DNA of 30,053 nucleotides from Solidesulfovibrio magneticus (GCA_002482565.1 DLGG01000098.1:51404-81456); one strand, 5' to 3'. Positions 1 through 7,060 are shown, counted from the stretch's first letter. The notes: generated by a model from the letters alone, not told the origin. Numbers and translations are program-made.

Positions 1-165
1 CAAAACGTCATGGCCGGCGGCGACAGCGCGGCCCGGGGGCTGCTCGCCGGGATGCTCGTCGGCGCGGCTGCGGGCCGGGAAGGGCTGCCCGAGCCCTGGC
101 TGGCCGGCTTGGCTGCCCGGAAGCGCATTGAGACCGACCTCCAAGCTCTTGACGTTTTTTCCTAA
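1..165 (+). CDS. ADP-ribosylglycohydrolase family protein, C-terminal fragment
   Basis: This is the last 54 residues of a gene that enters from the left edge, in frame 1, ending at TAA 163-165. It reads Gly-Gly-Asp-Ser-Ala-Ala-Arg-Gly, then a small-residue helix, then Pro-Glu-Pro-Trp-Leu and Ala-Arg-Lys-Arg-Ile. That order is typical of the C-terminus of the ADP-ribosylglycohydrolase (DraG/ARH) family, where the Gly-Gly-Asp-(Asn/Ser) segment helps bind metal. The family removes ADP-ribose from proteins or small molecules. The catalytic N-terminal part lies outside the window, so the substrate cannot be judged. The AAGGAGG just after the stop is not followed by a good start codon at normal spacing. 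Confidence 0.65.
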   Translation, partial: QNVMAGGDSAARGLLAGMLVGAAAGREGLPEPWLAGLAARKRIETDLQALDVFS

Positions 166-309
166 GGAGGCCCGCCGTTTGCCGTGGCCGGCTCGACTCA
201 CAACTTGAGGGAGACGCCCTTGTTTGCCCCCGGCAGCCCGGATGCGAACGGGGCTTTTGCGCGGCCGGCAGGACGCCGTCAGTGGTCGTCCCGGAATGGT
301 GAACGGCAT

Positions 310-338
310 TTTACACCGCCTCGGCATTGCGCTATAGG
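310..338 (+). promoter_or_regulatory. Candidate sigma-70 promoter upstream of the 101-aa gene
   Basis: TTTACA at 310-315 and TATAGG at 333-338 are separated by exactly 17 nt and match the -35 and -10 consensus at five and four of six positions. This would give a leader of about 70 nt before the ATG at 415. It is the clearest promoter-like pair in the 249-nt gap after the glycohydrolase gene. The call rests on the consensus match only. Confidence 0.4.
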
Positions 339-414
339 CCATGCCATCGTGCCAAACCCGCCCGGGAGGCATCCACGGGCGCAGCCGGCGGCTTTCGCCG
401 CCAGGGGGGAGGAC

Positions 415-720
415 ATGGACACTTGCAAGGCGTATTTGCCGGAACTGGTGCAGTCGCGCATTGACGATCTGGTCAACGTCCAGGGACTCGACGGCGAACT
501 GGCCATTCATCTCAAAGAGCTGCAAGACAGCCTGGCCGCCCTGGAGTCCCTGGCCCGCGAGGACGCCGGCGAGGCGGCGCGCGGCCTGGTCGAGGACATG
601 GAGCGGCTTATCGACCGCGTTCGCCGGGAGTACGTCTCCCTGGCCTACCGCCAGGGGCTGGTGGACGGGGCGGGCTTTCGCCGCATGGTCGCCGGCCAGG
701 GCGTCGTTCCCGAAATTTGA
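415..720 (+). CDS. Conserved-looking hypothetical protein, 101 aa
   Basis: I do not recognise this family. The protein is acidic and mostly helical. It begins Met-Asp-Thr-Cys-Lys, and most of its length has heptad-like spacing of Leu and Ala with many Glu and Arg residues, suggesting a helical bundle or short coiled coil. No signal peptide or membrane segment is visible. The ATG at 415 is chosen because GGGGGAGG lies just upstream at 404-412. The same frame stays open back to a GTG at 184, but that extension is Pro/Arg/Gly-rich and looks non-coding. It stands alone, with a candidate promoter at 310-338 and a 336-nt gap after it. Confidence 0.6.
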   Translation: MDTCKAYLPELVQSRIDDLVNVQGLDGELAIHLKELQDSLAALESLAREDAGEAARGLVEDMERLIDRVRREYVSLAYRQGLVDGAGFRRMVAGQGVVPEI

Positions 721-1056
721 CGCCAGGTTTGCGCTGCTGCCGGGGCCTGTCCCTGGCGGCCCGGGGACTTCCACAGACAACTGCCCGCGATTCCTTGCGG
801 CCTTTTTTCCCCGTGTTCCGGCTTGTTGCCGAGCTTCCTGATGCCGTTGGCCCCACGGCTTTTCAGGCTCGTCCGGCTTTGGCCAGGAGATGGCGAGGCG
901 GGCCTGCGTCCGGTCGGCCGTCTGCAGGGCAGGGTGGTCTCATGGTTGCCATCATGACGAAAAAAGGCAATGATGCCTTGGCGGTCAGGCCTTTTGGCGG
1001 AAGCGTTGCCGCTGCCGAGGCCTGATTCCCAAGGCCGCACTCGTCTGTGAGATGGT
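721..1056. other. 336-nt gap with no supported gene
   Basis: No convincing gene or RNA is seen here. The open frames on both strands have the Arg/Pro/Ala-rich composition expected of random frames in GC-rich DNA. A short inverted repeat, GGCA-atga-TGCC, occurs near 966-977 but has no T-tract. The segment presumably holds the 3' end of the upstream transcript and the promoter of the next gene. No clear -35/-10 pair was found. Confidence 0.4.
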
Positions 1057-1260
1057 ATGCCGGACAAGGACATCAAGGAAATTGCCCACTGCGTCTACAT
1101 GATCGATCTCGTGCTGCGGGAGATCATGCATTCCCAAAGCATCACAAAGAAAGACTTTGCCACGCAGTGCATCATCGACAGCTTCGTGCGCATTCTGCGT
1201 GAAGAGGGCTATTCCGTGACCCCGGCCCGACTGCGCAAGATGCTCGCCTACGCCCATTGA
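1057..1260 (+). CDS. Small hypothetical protein, 67 aa
   Basis: I do not recognise this family. The 67 residues form a compact, probably all-helical protein with two Cys residues and a basic C-terminal segment (Pro-Ala-Arg-Leu-Arg-Lys). The mixed composition, with many Ile, Asp and Lys residues, is unlike the Arg/Pro-rich shadow frames nearby and supports real coding. The ribosome-binding site is weak (GAGATGG just before the ATG). Its TGA at 1258-1260 lies close to and in the same frame as the acyltransferase gene, so the two may be co-transcribed. Function unknown. Confidence 0.5.
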   Translation: MPDKDIKEIAHCVYMIDLVLREIMHSQSITKKDFATQCIIDSFVRILREEGYSVTPARLRKMLAYAH

Positions 1261-1302
1261 TCCATGCCGCGTCCCGCGGCGCACGACCAGGAGTTCACCC
1301 CC

Positions 1303-2412
1303 GTGATCGAATCCGCCAAGCCGGCCTGGATGCTCGGGCCGGTTCATGACCCCATTGACCGCGACGTTTCCAAGCGCATCGAGGTGCTGCGCATCATTCT
1401 CATCGGCCTTATTGTCCTGGCCCACGGCGCGCGCGGCATCACCGTGCGCATTGCCGGCGAGACTGGACCCTTGGCCACGCTGATGCTCGAAGTCCTTAAC
1501 GGCCATGTGGATTTCGTGGCCGTGCCGCTCTTTTTTGCCATCTCCGGCTTTCTGTTTCTGCGCAAATTCGATCTGTCCCTGGCCGCCTATGGCGACATGT
1601 TGCGCAAGAAATTCGTTTCGGTCCTTGTGCCCTACATCCTTTTTAACGCCGGCCTGGCCGCCTGGTTCTATTTTGTCGGCAGCATCGAGATGATGGGGTC
1701 GTGGAATTTCCTGGTTGGCGAAGGACTTTTCACCAAGACTTTCGGCCTCGGCACCACGCCCATCAACTATCCGTTGTGGTTTTTGCGCGACCTGCTTGTC
1801 GTCTTCCTGGTCTCACCGGTCTTTCTGGTCTTTTTCAAGGAAGCCCCGGGCGTGGGGCTCATCGCCTTTTTTCTCCTTTGGACCGGCCTGTCCGAAGGGC
1901 CGTATTCCTATGCCGGCGACATGTTCGCCTTCTATCTCGGCGGTTTTGCTGCCCGCATCCGGTTGCCCCTTGCCGGCGTCTCCTGGTGGCAGCGGACGGC
2001 GAGTTGGGCTTTTGGCCTGCTGACCGTGGTGCTGGTTTGCTGGACGTCCCTGGGCTTTACCGACGAGGGCGTGCGCCAATTTTGCTTCAAGGCCAACCTG
2101 GTCCTTGGCATCGCTGCGTTCTGGCGGGCCTCGGCCTTTTCCCTGATCCGCGACAGCACATTGTTGGCCCGCATGGGCCGCCACAGCTTTTTCGTCTATC
2201 TGGCCCATGAGCCGACCATGTCCGTGTTGCAAACGAGGCTTCTCGCTCTCTGGCGGCCGGTCGGCGACACGCAGCAGGTGGTCTTCTATTTCGGCAGCGG
2301 GTTTGTCGTCGTCTTCGGACTGTGGCTTGTGGCCGAGGCGCTCTCCAAGCTTGTCCCCCATCTCTACGGCTTCGCCGTGGGCGCTCGGGCGGTCACTCCA
2401 CGTCGAGCCTGA
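1303..2412 (+). CDS. Acyltransferase family 3 (AT3) integral membrane protein
   Basis: This is a predicted inner-membrane O-acyltransferase of the AT3 family (PF01757), which transfers acetyl or other acyl groups to surface polysaccharides, lipids or other exported molecules. The protein has about ten hydrophobic segments. The first carries the family pattern of Arg residues followed by an Ala-His-Gly-Ala-Arg motif, and a second segment reads Phe-Phe-Ala-Ile-Ser-Gly-Phe-Leu-Phe. An ATG at 1264 is in frame and would give 382 aa, but it has no Shine-Dalgarno sequence. The GTG at 1303 has AGGAG at 1289-1293 with a 9-nt spacer and is preferred, giving 369 aa. The acceptor substrate cannot be inferred, because no polysaccharide genes are adjacent. 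Confidence 0.85.
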   Translation: MIESAKPAWMLGPVHDPIDRDVSKRIEVLRIILIGLIVLAHGARGITVRIAGETGPLATLMLEVLNGHVDFVAVPLFFAISGFLFLRKFDLSLAAYGDMLRKKFVSVLVPYILFNAGLAAWFYFVGSIEMMGSWNFLVGEGLFTKTFGLGTTPINYPLWFLRDLLVVFLVSPVFLVFFKEAPGVGLIAFFLLWTGLSEGPYSYAGDMFAFYLGGFAARIRLPLAGVSWWQRTASWAFGLLTVVLVCWTSLGFTDEGVRQFCFKANLVLGIAAFWRASAFSLIRDSTLLARMGRHSFFVYLAHEPTMSVLQTRLLALWRPVGDTQQVVFYFGSGFVVVFGLWLVAEALSKLVPHLYGFAVGARAVTPRRA

Positions 2413-2547
2413 GCGGCTGCCTTGACGGCTTTGGCCGGCGTAGAGGAAACGCCGGGCTGCGTACGCGGCAGAGCGGCATGGTGGCGCGCTGAGGGACGGG
2501 ACTTGCCTGGGTCACGGGAAACCTGATAAAAAGGATTAAATGCTTTT

Positions 2548-2568
2548 CCTGTTTTGTCGTAAAACAGG
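2548..2568 (+). terminator. Hairpin in AT-rich spacer, possible terminator
   Basis: CCTGTTTT (2548-2555) and AAAACAGG (2561-2568) form a perfect 8-bp stem around a GTCGT loop, followed by ATTGTTTTCT. It lies about 135 nt after the acyltransferase stop and could end that transcript. The T-run is interrupted, so termination would be weak. The surrounding AT-rich stretch (about 2520-2690) probably also holds the promoter of the receiver gene. TTCATG-N17-TATGGT near 2608-2636 is a poor candidate. Confidence 0.4.
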
Positions 2569-2686
2569 ATTGTTTTCTCCTCAAAACGATCGTGCCTGGC
2601 ATAAATATTCATGAATTCAGCTGATTGTTGTATGGTCTAAAACGGCATGTTTCCTGCTTCGACTCAGCAGGGAGGAACGGCAATTT

Positions 2687-3055
2687 ATGTTGCGTATTTT
2701 GCTTGCCGAAGACGACGTCAATCACGCCACCCTGGCCTGCCAGACCCTTGAAGACGAAGGCCACCGCATCACCCTGGCCGACAACGGCAAAAGCGCCCTG
2801 GAAGCGGTCATCCGGGAACGCTTCGATCTGGTGCTTCTCGACATGCGCCTGCCCGAAATCGACGGCCGCGAGTTCATCGGCCGGGTGCGCATGGCCGACG
2901 AATCTGTCAATGCCATTCCCATCGTGGTGTTGACGGGCTACGGCGTGCGCCAACACATCGATTTCTTCAAACGCCACGGCGTGCGCCACTATCTGGCCAA
3001 ACCTTACGACTGCGACGAACTGGCGGCCATCATCCGCGCCTACGACGCCCACTGA
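2687..3055 (+). CDS. Single-domain response regulator (CheY-like receiver)
   Basis: The 122 residues form one receiver domain and nothing else. The acidic pocket is Glu8-Asp9-Asp10, the phosphoacceptor is Asp52 in Leu-Leu-Asp-Met-Arg-Leu-Pro, the switch Thr is Thr83 and the conserved Lys is Lys105 in Ala-Lys-Pro-Tyr. All the residues needed for phosphorylation are present. With no output domain, it probably acts through protein-protein contact or as a phosphotransfer intermediate. GGAGG at 2671-2675 fits the ATG at 2687. No kinase gene is adjacent; the nearest in the window is the PAS kinase at 8113-9249, and pairing with it would be speculation. Confidence 0.9.
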   Translation: MLRILLAEDDVNHATLACQTLEDEGHRITLADNGKSALEAVIRERFDLVLLDMRLPEIDGREFIGRVRMADESVNAIPIVVLTGYGVRQHIDFFKRHGVRHYLAKPYDCDELAAIIRAYDAH

Positions 3056-3172
3056 TCCCCGCCCGGCCTGCCGGCTGGAACCCTTTCCGACTCCATGAGT
3101 GGACTTTGCCGGGGTTTTTCCGTAGACCCCAGGCGGAGCAACGCCCAATAAGGCGCAAAAAGCGAGGGAATC

Positions 3173-3934
3173 ATGCTTCGCATCGAAGACTTGCACGTCA
3201 AAATCGGCGAGCGCGAGGTGCTTTCCGGCATCAACCTGCATATTGCCGACAACGAAACCTTCATCCTGTTTGGCCCCAACGGCTCGGGCAAGACCACCTT
3301 GCTCATGACGCTCATGGGCTTTGGCAACTACGAAATCACCAAAGGGCGCATCCTCTTTCGCGGCCACGACATCACCCACGCCCCCATCTACGAGCGGGCG
3401 CGGTTGGGCGTGGGCATGTCGTTTCAGCGTCCGCCCACCATCCATGGCTTAAAGACCCGCCATCTGGTGCGCATGTGCTCGCGCCAGGGCGAGATCGACG
3501 TGGACGCGCTGGCGCGCAAGGTCAACATGGACGAGTTCCTGGAGCGCGACGTCAACGCCGGTTTCTCCGGCGGCGAGATCAAGCGCTCGGAGCTGCTTCA
3601 GCTCATGGCCCAAAAGCCCTATCTGCTCCTGTTCGACGAGCCGGAATCCGGCGTCGATCTGGAGAACATGAAGCTCATCGGCCACACCGTGCGCGAAGTC
3701 CTGACCGCCGGCCTGGAACCCCGGGCCGGGGCCAGCATGAAGCAGCAGCGGGCGCTGCGGCGTCCGGTTTCGGGGCTGATCATCACCCACACCGGCTACA
3801 TCCTCGAATATTTGAACGCCGACCGGGGGCAGGTGCTCTATAACGGCCACCTGTGCTGCGAGGCCAATCCCCGCGACATCCTGGACCACATCAGCCAGCA
3901 CGGCTACCAGGAATGCGTCCGCTGCCTCAACTAG
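3173..3934 (+). CDS. sufC: Fe-S cluster assembly ATPase SufC (SmsC type)
   Basis: This is the ABC-type ATPase of the SUF-like Fe-S assembly machinery, which powers conformational change in the SufB scaffold. Motifs are in order: Walker A Gly-Pro-Asn-Gly-Ser-Gly-Lys-Thr at 34-41, Q-loop Gln85, signature Phe-Ser-Gly-Gly-Glu at 131-135, Walker B ending in Asp155-Glu156, D-loop near 159-162, and the switch His206 in Ile-Ile-Thr-His-Thr. Residues 178-200, between Walker B and the H-loop, form a basic linker. The C-terminus ends Glu-Cys-Val-Arg-Cys-Leu-Asn, a tail I associate with the archaeal-type two-gene SMS (SufC-SufB only) systems. No sufA, sufD, sufS, sufE or sufU is nearby. GAGGGAATC precedes the ATG. 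Confidence 0.9.
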   Translation: MLRIEDLHVKIGEREVLSGINLHIADNETFILFGPNGSGKTTLLMTLMGFGNYEITKGRILFRGHDITHAPIYERARLGVGMSFQRPPTIHGLKTRHLVRMCSRQGEIDVDALARKVNMDEFLERDVNAGFSGGEIKRSELLQLMAQKPYLLLFDEPESGVDLENMKLIGHTVREVLTAGLEPRAGASMKQQRALRRPVSGLIITHTGYILEYLNADRGQVLYNGHLCCEANPRDILDHISQHGYQECVRCLN

Positions 3935-3937
3935 TGT

Positions 3938-3972
3938 CGCGTCCCTTAAAAAATACGAACGTATTTTTTAAG
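3938..3972. repeat. AT-rich palindromic repeat, copy 1, between sufC and sufB
   Basis: CTTAAAAAATACG (3945-3957) and CGTATTTTTTAAG (3960-3972) are perfect 13-nt arms around AA. The segment 3938-3969 matches 28418-28449 at 30 of 32 positions, so this is a dispersed repeat rather than a one-off. Copy 1 lies between two genes of one operon. With its T-run it could form a leaky terminator on either strand. Outer inverted repeats GTGTCGCG (3934-3941) and CGCGACAC (4029-4036) frame a unit of about 103 bp. Confidence 0.65.
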
Positions 3973-3996
3973 AAAAATTAAGGGGTTTCGTCTGTC

Positions 3997-4029
3997 GGCC
4001 ACGAAGCGCCAGAGGCGCTTTTCGTGGCC
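3997..4029 (+). promoter_or_regulatory. Strong hairpin just upstream of sufB
   Basis: GGCCACGAA-GCGCC pairs with GGCGC-(TT)-TTCGTGGCC around an AGA loop, giving about 14 bp with a two-base bulge. It ends 27 nt before the sufB ATG. Together with the AT-rich palindrome, it makes the 122-nt sufC-sufB spacer highly structured. It may protect or expose the downstream mRNA, or set the ratio of the two subunits. No T-tract follows, so it is not itself a terminator. It matches no riboswitch that I recognise. Confidence 0.45.
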
Positions 4030-4056
4030 GCGACACGAGCCCTAGGAAGCCAAGCC

Positions 4057-5214
4057 ATGGAAAAGATCGAACTCAAGGATTTCCGGTTTTCCGGCTCGAC
4101 CCTTGGCGAAGTCGCCGACCTGCGCACCCTCGACGCCGCCGACAAGGCCGAGATGCTCATGTCCGGCATCGACGTGGAAGAGCGCGAGCGCGCCGGCTCC
4201 TACCTCCAGGTGGACCACGGCCGCGTGCACTGCAAGAGCCTGCAAAAAGGCGTCGAAGTCCTCGACATCAAGGACGCCCTGGCCAAGTACGACGGTCTGC
4301 CGGACTACTATTGGACCCAGGTGGACAAGGACAAGGACGAGTTCACCCGGTCGGCGGCCGAGAATCTCCACGGCGGCTACTTCGTGCGCACCGAGAAGGG
4401 CGCCAAGGTGGTCGAGCCGGTGCAGTCGTGTCTGTTCCTCAAGGGCGACATGATCGGCCAGAACGTCCATAACGTCATCATCGTCGAGGACGATTCCGAG
4501 CTGCACATCATTACCGGCTGCTCGGTGGCCCACGGCTCCAAGGGCGCGGCCCACCTGGGCATCACCGAGATATTTGTCGGCAAGAACGCCAAGCTCACCT
4601 TCACCATGATCCACAATTGGGCCGAGTCCACGGTGGTGCGGCCGCGCACCGGCGGCACGGTGCAAGAGGGCGGCGTCTTCATCAACAACTACGTGCTGCT
4701 TAAGCCCGTCAAGGATCTCCAGTCCTACCCGGTCATTCGCTTAAACGGCCAAGGGGCGGTGGCGCGGTTTAATTCCGTCATCGTCGCGCCCAAGGGCTCC
4801 CACGTGGACACCGGCAGCCGCATCGAACTCAATGCCCCGGACACCAAGGGCGAGATCATCTCCCGTACCATCGCTTCGGGCGGCACCATCATCGCGCGCG
4901 GATTTATCGGCGGCAACTCCGTGCCGGCCAAGGGCCATCTGGAGTGCAAGGGGCTTATTCTCGGCGGCGGCGTCATCCACGCCATCCCGGAACTGCTGGG
5001 TTCGGTGGACGGCGTGGAGCTGTCCCACGAGGCGGCGGTGGGCAAGATCGCCCAGGAAGAGATCGAATACCTGATGGCCCGGGGACTTGACGAGGAGGAG
5101 GCCACCTCCACCATCGTCCGGGGCTTCCTCAACGTGGACATCATGGGCTTGCCCAAGGAATTGCAGGACGTCATCGAGGCCACCATCAGCGAATCCGAAA
5201 AGGACATGTTCTAA
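4057..5214 (+). CDS. sufB: Fe-S cluster assembly scaffold SufB/SufD family (SmsB type)
   Basis: This is the scaffold partner of SufC, a 385-aa right-handed beta-helix protein on which Fe-S clusters are built. Family features include the long repetitive beta core with Asp-Thr-Gly-Ser-Arg-Ile-Glu-Leu, then Gly-His-Leu-Glu-Cys-Lys-Gly-Leu with a conserved Cys. These are followed by Leu-Ser-His-Glu-Ala-Ala-Val-Gly-Lys-Ile, matching the conserved His-Glu near the end of SufB, and the helical C-terminus that docks SufC. At 385 aa it is shorter than E. coli SufB (about 495) and close to archaeal SmsB. The ATG at 4057 is chosen over the open GTG at 4024 because the latter falls inside the hairpin; AGGAAG precedes the ATG. 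A single SufB-like protein probably forms a homodimer with two SufC. Confidence 0.9.
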   Translation: MEKIELKDFRFSGSTLGEVADLRTLDAADKAEMLMSGIDVEERERAGSYLQVDHGRVHCKSLQKGVEVLDIKDALAKYDGLPDYYWTQVDKDKDEFTRSAAENLHGGYFVRTEKGAKVVEPVQSCLFLKGDMIGQNVHNVIIVEDDSELHIITGCSVAHGSKGAAHLGITEIFVGKNAKLTFTMIHNWAESTVVRPRTGGTVQEGGVFINNYVLLKPVKDLQSYPVIRLNGQGAVARFNSVIVAPKGSHVDTGSRIELNAPDTKGEIISRTIASGGTIIARGFIGGNSVPAKGHLECKGLILGGGVIHAIPELLGSVDGVELSHEAAVGKIAQEEIEYLMARGLDEEEATSTIVRGFLNVDIMGLPKELQDVIEATISESEKDMF

Positions 5215-5257
5215 ACTGGGTTCGTCCATACGAGGGATGTGCGTTATTCACCTTGCC

Positions 5258-5316
5258 GGGGTCCGGGGGGATGATCCCCCCGGTGGGTCCAGGGCAAAGC
5301 CCTGGCCGCCGGAGGC
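5258..5316 (+). repeat. GC-rich palindromic repeat, copy 1
   Basis: TCCGGGGGG-atgat-CCCCCCGG is followed by a second hairpin, CCAGGGC-aaa-GCCCTGG, and then CCGCCGGAGGC. The outer blocks are shared with the copies at 10097, 22418 and 27616; this copy has the extra internal hairpin. It begins 44 nt after the sufB stop. It looks like a REP/PU-type intergenic repeat that would form a stable 3' mRNA structure. Confidence 0.75.
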
Positions 5317-5356
5317 GTGCCCCTACGGCGAATTGTGCTGTTTCACCCACGCATGC

Positions 5357-5394
5357 AAACCGCCGCGACCGGACAGGTCGCGGCGGTTTTTTTG
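5357..5394 (+). terminator. Rho-independent terminator of the sufCB transcript
   Basis: AAACCGCCGCGACC (5357-5370) pairs perfectly with GGTCGCGGCGGTTT (5376-5389) around GGACA, followed by a T-run to 5393. The 14-bp GC-rich stem and U-tract are textbook. It lies 143 nt after sufB. The remaining sequence up to 5586 contains no gene that I can support; the next gene begins at 5587 behind AAGGA. Confidence 0.9.
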
Positions 5395-5586
5395 CTTGCC
5401 AAGGGCGAGCCCTCTGGCGTAAGCCCCGAACCGGTCGGCAGTTCACCCAGGCGTCGCCGCCCCGCAAGGGGAGCTAAACCTGCCGCTTTTCTCCATTCCG
5501 CACCGACACCTTATCCCGTGCCGCGTCGGAAGCCGGCGACCACCGACATCCTCCTTTCCGGACAGGCACGCTTGCAAGGATAAGCG

Positions 5587-6156
5587 ATGTCACGCGAACT
5601 TATTCCTTTTTCCGTGGACGACATTTCCGCCCTGGCCAAGGCCGTGCGCGGCAATCTCCCTGACGCGCAGGCCGCGCCCGGCCATGTCGAGATGCTCAAT
5701 ATTCTGGCTCGGGCCGCCGGCTGTCGCAATTTCCAGCACTTTCGGGCCAACGCCCAGGCCAAGGCCCGCCTCGACGCGCCGGCTGCCTCGGCCACGCCGC
5801 CGCAGCCCGTGGATTTCGCCCGGCTGCGCCGGCTTCTGCGCCATTTCGACGCCGACGGCCGGTTGGTGCGCTGGCCGTCCAAATGGAGCGAACAGCAAGT
5901 GATCTTGTGGTTGCTCTGGTCGCGTTTGCCGGCCCGGCAGATCATGACGGAAAAGGCGGTCAACGCCTGTCTGGAGGCCTGCCACACCTTTGGCGACGCC
6001 GCGCTGTTGCGTCGGATGCTGTGCGACGGCGGCTTGCTGGCCCGCACCCCGGATTGCCGGGAGTACCGACGGGTGGAGGCCCGGCCCGAGGCCACCGGCC
6101 GGGAACTCATCCGCCGTTTGGGCCGGCCGGGCGAAGCCGGGGAGACACCGCGATGA
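5587..6156 (+). CDS. DUF2087 domain protein, 189 aa
   Basis: The C-terminal half (about residues 75-170) fits DUF2087. It has a Gly-Arg-Leu-Val-Arg-Trp-Pro-Ser-Lys start, a Trp-Leu-Leu-Trp helix, Glu-Lys-Ala-Val-Asn, then Gly-Asp-Ala-Ala-Leu-Leu-Arg-Arg-Met-Leu-Cys-Asp-Gly-Gly-Leu-Leu and Arg-Glu-Tyr-Arg-Arg. DUF2087 resembles a winged-helix fold and is often found in small putative transcription regulators; no characterised function is known to me. The N-terminal 55 residues form a separate helical segment ending in Arg-Asn-Phe-Gln-His-Phe, joined by an Ala/Pro-rich linker. AAGGA lies just before the ATG. Its TGA overlaps the ATG of the hydrolase gene (ATGA), so the two are translationally coupled. 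Confidence 0.8.
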   Translation: MSRELIPFSVDDISALAKAVRGNLPDAQAAPGHVEMLNILARAAGCRNFQHFRANAQAKARLDAPAASATPPQPVDFARLRRLLRHFDADGRLVRWPSKWSEQQVILWLLWSRLPARQIMTEKAVNACLEACHTFGDAALLRRMLCDGGLLARTPDCREYRRVEARPEATGRELIRRLGRPGEAGETPR

Positions 6157-7016
6157 ACGCCGGATTGTCCCCCTGCCGCGTCGAAACCTCCCACGGCTCG
6201 GTGGAGTACGCCGCTTTCGGCGACGGACCGCCGCTGTTGTGTCTGCACGGAGCCATGGGCGGTCATGACCAAAGCGCCATTCTGGGCCGATTGCTGGCTC
6301 CCGAGGGCTGGCTGGTCCTGGCCGTATCGCGTCCGGGCTACCTGGGCACGCCCCTTGGCGGCCGGGGGACGCCCGAAGCCCAGGCCGACCTGTGCGCCGC
6401 GCTGCTTGCCCATCTTGGCGTCGGGCCAACGGCGGTCATGGCCGTCTCGGGCGGCGGCCCCTGCGCCGTGCATCTGGCCCTGCGCCATCCGCGCCTGACG
6501 CGCGCCCTGGCGTTGGTCTCCACCTGCTCCGGGCGCATCACGGAGCGCTTGCCCCTGGCCTGGCATCTGCTGCGTCTGGCGGCCCGGTTTCCCCGGCTTG
6601 GGGCGCTCCTGCGCCCCAAGGCCGCCACTCCCGGCCAAGCGGTCAAGCGCGGCTTTGGCGATCCGGGCTCGCGCCGGGCGGTTATGCACGATCCCGAGGC
6701 GTTGGCGCTTTTTTCGGAACTCTCGGCCCAGACACGGTCCCGTCTGGAAGAGCGGCTGGCCGGGACCGTCAACGACGTGGCCGTGACCCGCAGCCGCGAC
6801 TACCCCCTGGAGGACGTCGCCGTGCCGACCCTGGTCGTACACGGCACGGCCGATCCCCACGTGCCCTTTGCCGCCCATGGTAAGCGGCTGGCCGAGCGTA
6901 TCCCCGGGGCGCGTCTGGCCGCCCTGGCCGGCGGCGAACACGCCGCCATCTTCAGCCACAGGCGGCAAGCCCGGCAGGCCGTGGCCGCCTTCCTGGCCGG
7001 CTTACCGGATGCTTGA
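6153..7016 (+). CDS. Alpha/beta hydrolase fold protein, 287 aa
   Basis: This is a serine hydrolase of the alpha/beta fold. The nucleophile elbow is Val-Ser-Gly-Gly-Gly with Ser99, the acid is Asp234 in His-Gly-Thr-Ala-Asp-Pro-His-Val-Pro, and the base is His263 in Gly-Gly-Glu-His. The oxyanion-hole strand Leu-Cys-Leu-His-Gly-Ala-Met-Gly-Gly lies at about 29-37. A helical lid spans about 130-200. The substrate is unknown; the fold covers esterases, lactonases, haloperoxidases and C-C hydrolases. There is no signal peptide, so it is probably cytoplasmic. It overlaps the DUF2087 gene by 4 nt, suggesting a shared task or shared control, and its transcript ends at the terminator at 7061-7094. Confidence 0.85.
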   Translation: MNAGLSPCRVETSHGSVEYAAFGDGPPLLCLHGAMGGHDQSAILGRLLAPEGWLVLAVSRPGYLGTPLGGRGTPEAQADLCAALLAHLGVGPTAVMAVSGGGPCAVHLALRHPRLTRALALVSTCSGRITERLPLAWHLLRLAARFPRLGALLRPKAATPGQAVKRGFGDPGSRRAVMHDPEALALFSELSAQTRSRLEERLAGTVNDVAVTRSRDYPLEDVAVPTLVVHGTADPHVPFAAHGKRLAERIPGARLAALAGGEHAAIFSHRRQARQAVAAFLAGLPDA

Positions 7017-7060
7017 AACGGTCCGGGAAACAACGTCTTTGGGCGTTCCCGCTGACAAAA

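Noticed and set aside
717..1025. 102-codon frame overlapping the stop of the 101-aa gene
   Set aside because: Arg/Pro/Ala-rich composition typical of non-coding frames in GC-rich DNA, with no motif.
1057..2412. Read-through of TGA at 1258-1260 to fuse the 67-aa protein to the acyltransferase (the frames are the same)
   Set aside because: No Cys-like context and no SECIS-like hairpin just after the TGA. The acyltransferase has its own Shine-Dalgarno and GTG.
2590..2620. Possible sigma-54 promoter (TGGCAT then TTCAT) before the lone receiver gene
   Set aside because: The -12 GC is missing and the spacing does not fit.
3945..3972. Palindrome as a plain sufC terminator
   Set aside because: The stem is AT-rich, a near-identical copy exists elsewhere, and the co-functioning gene sufB lies downstream. 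A repeat element fits better.
5400..5586. Possible riboswitch or structured leader before the DUF2087 gene
   Set aside because: No match to any riboswitch core that I know, and the gene is not a metabolic target.
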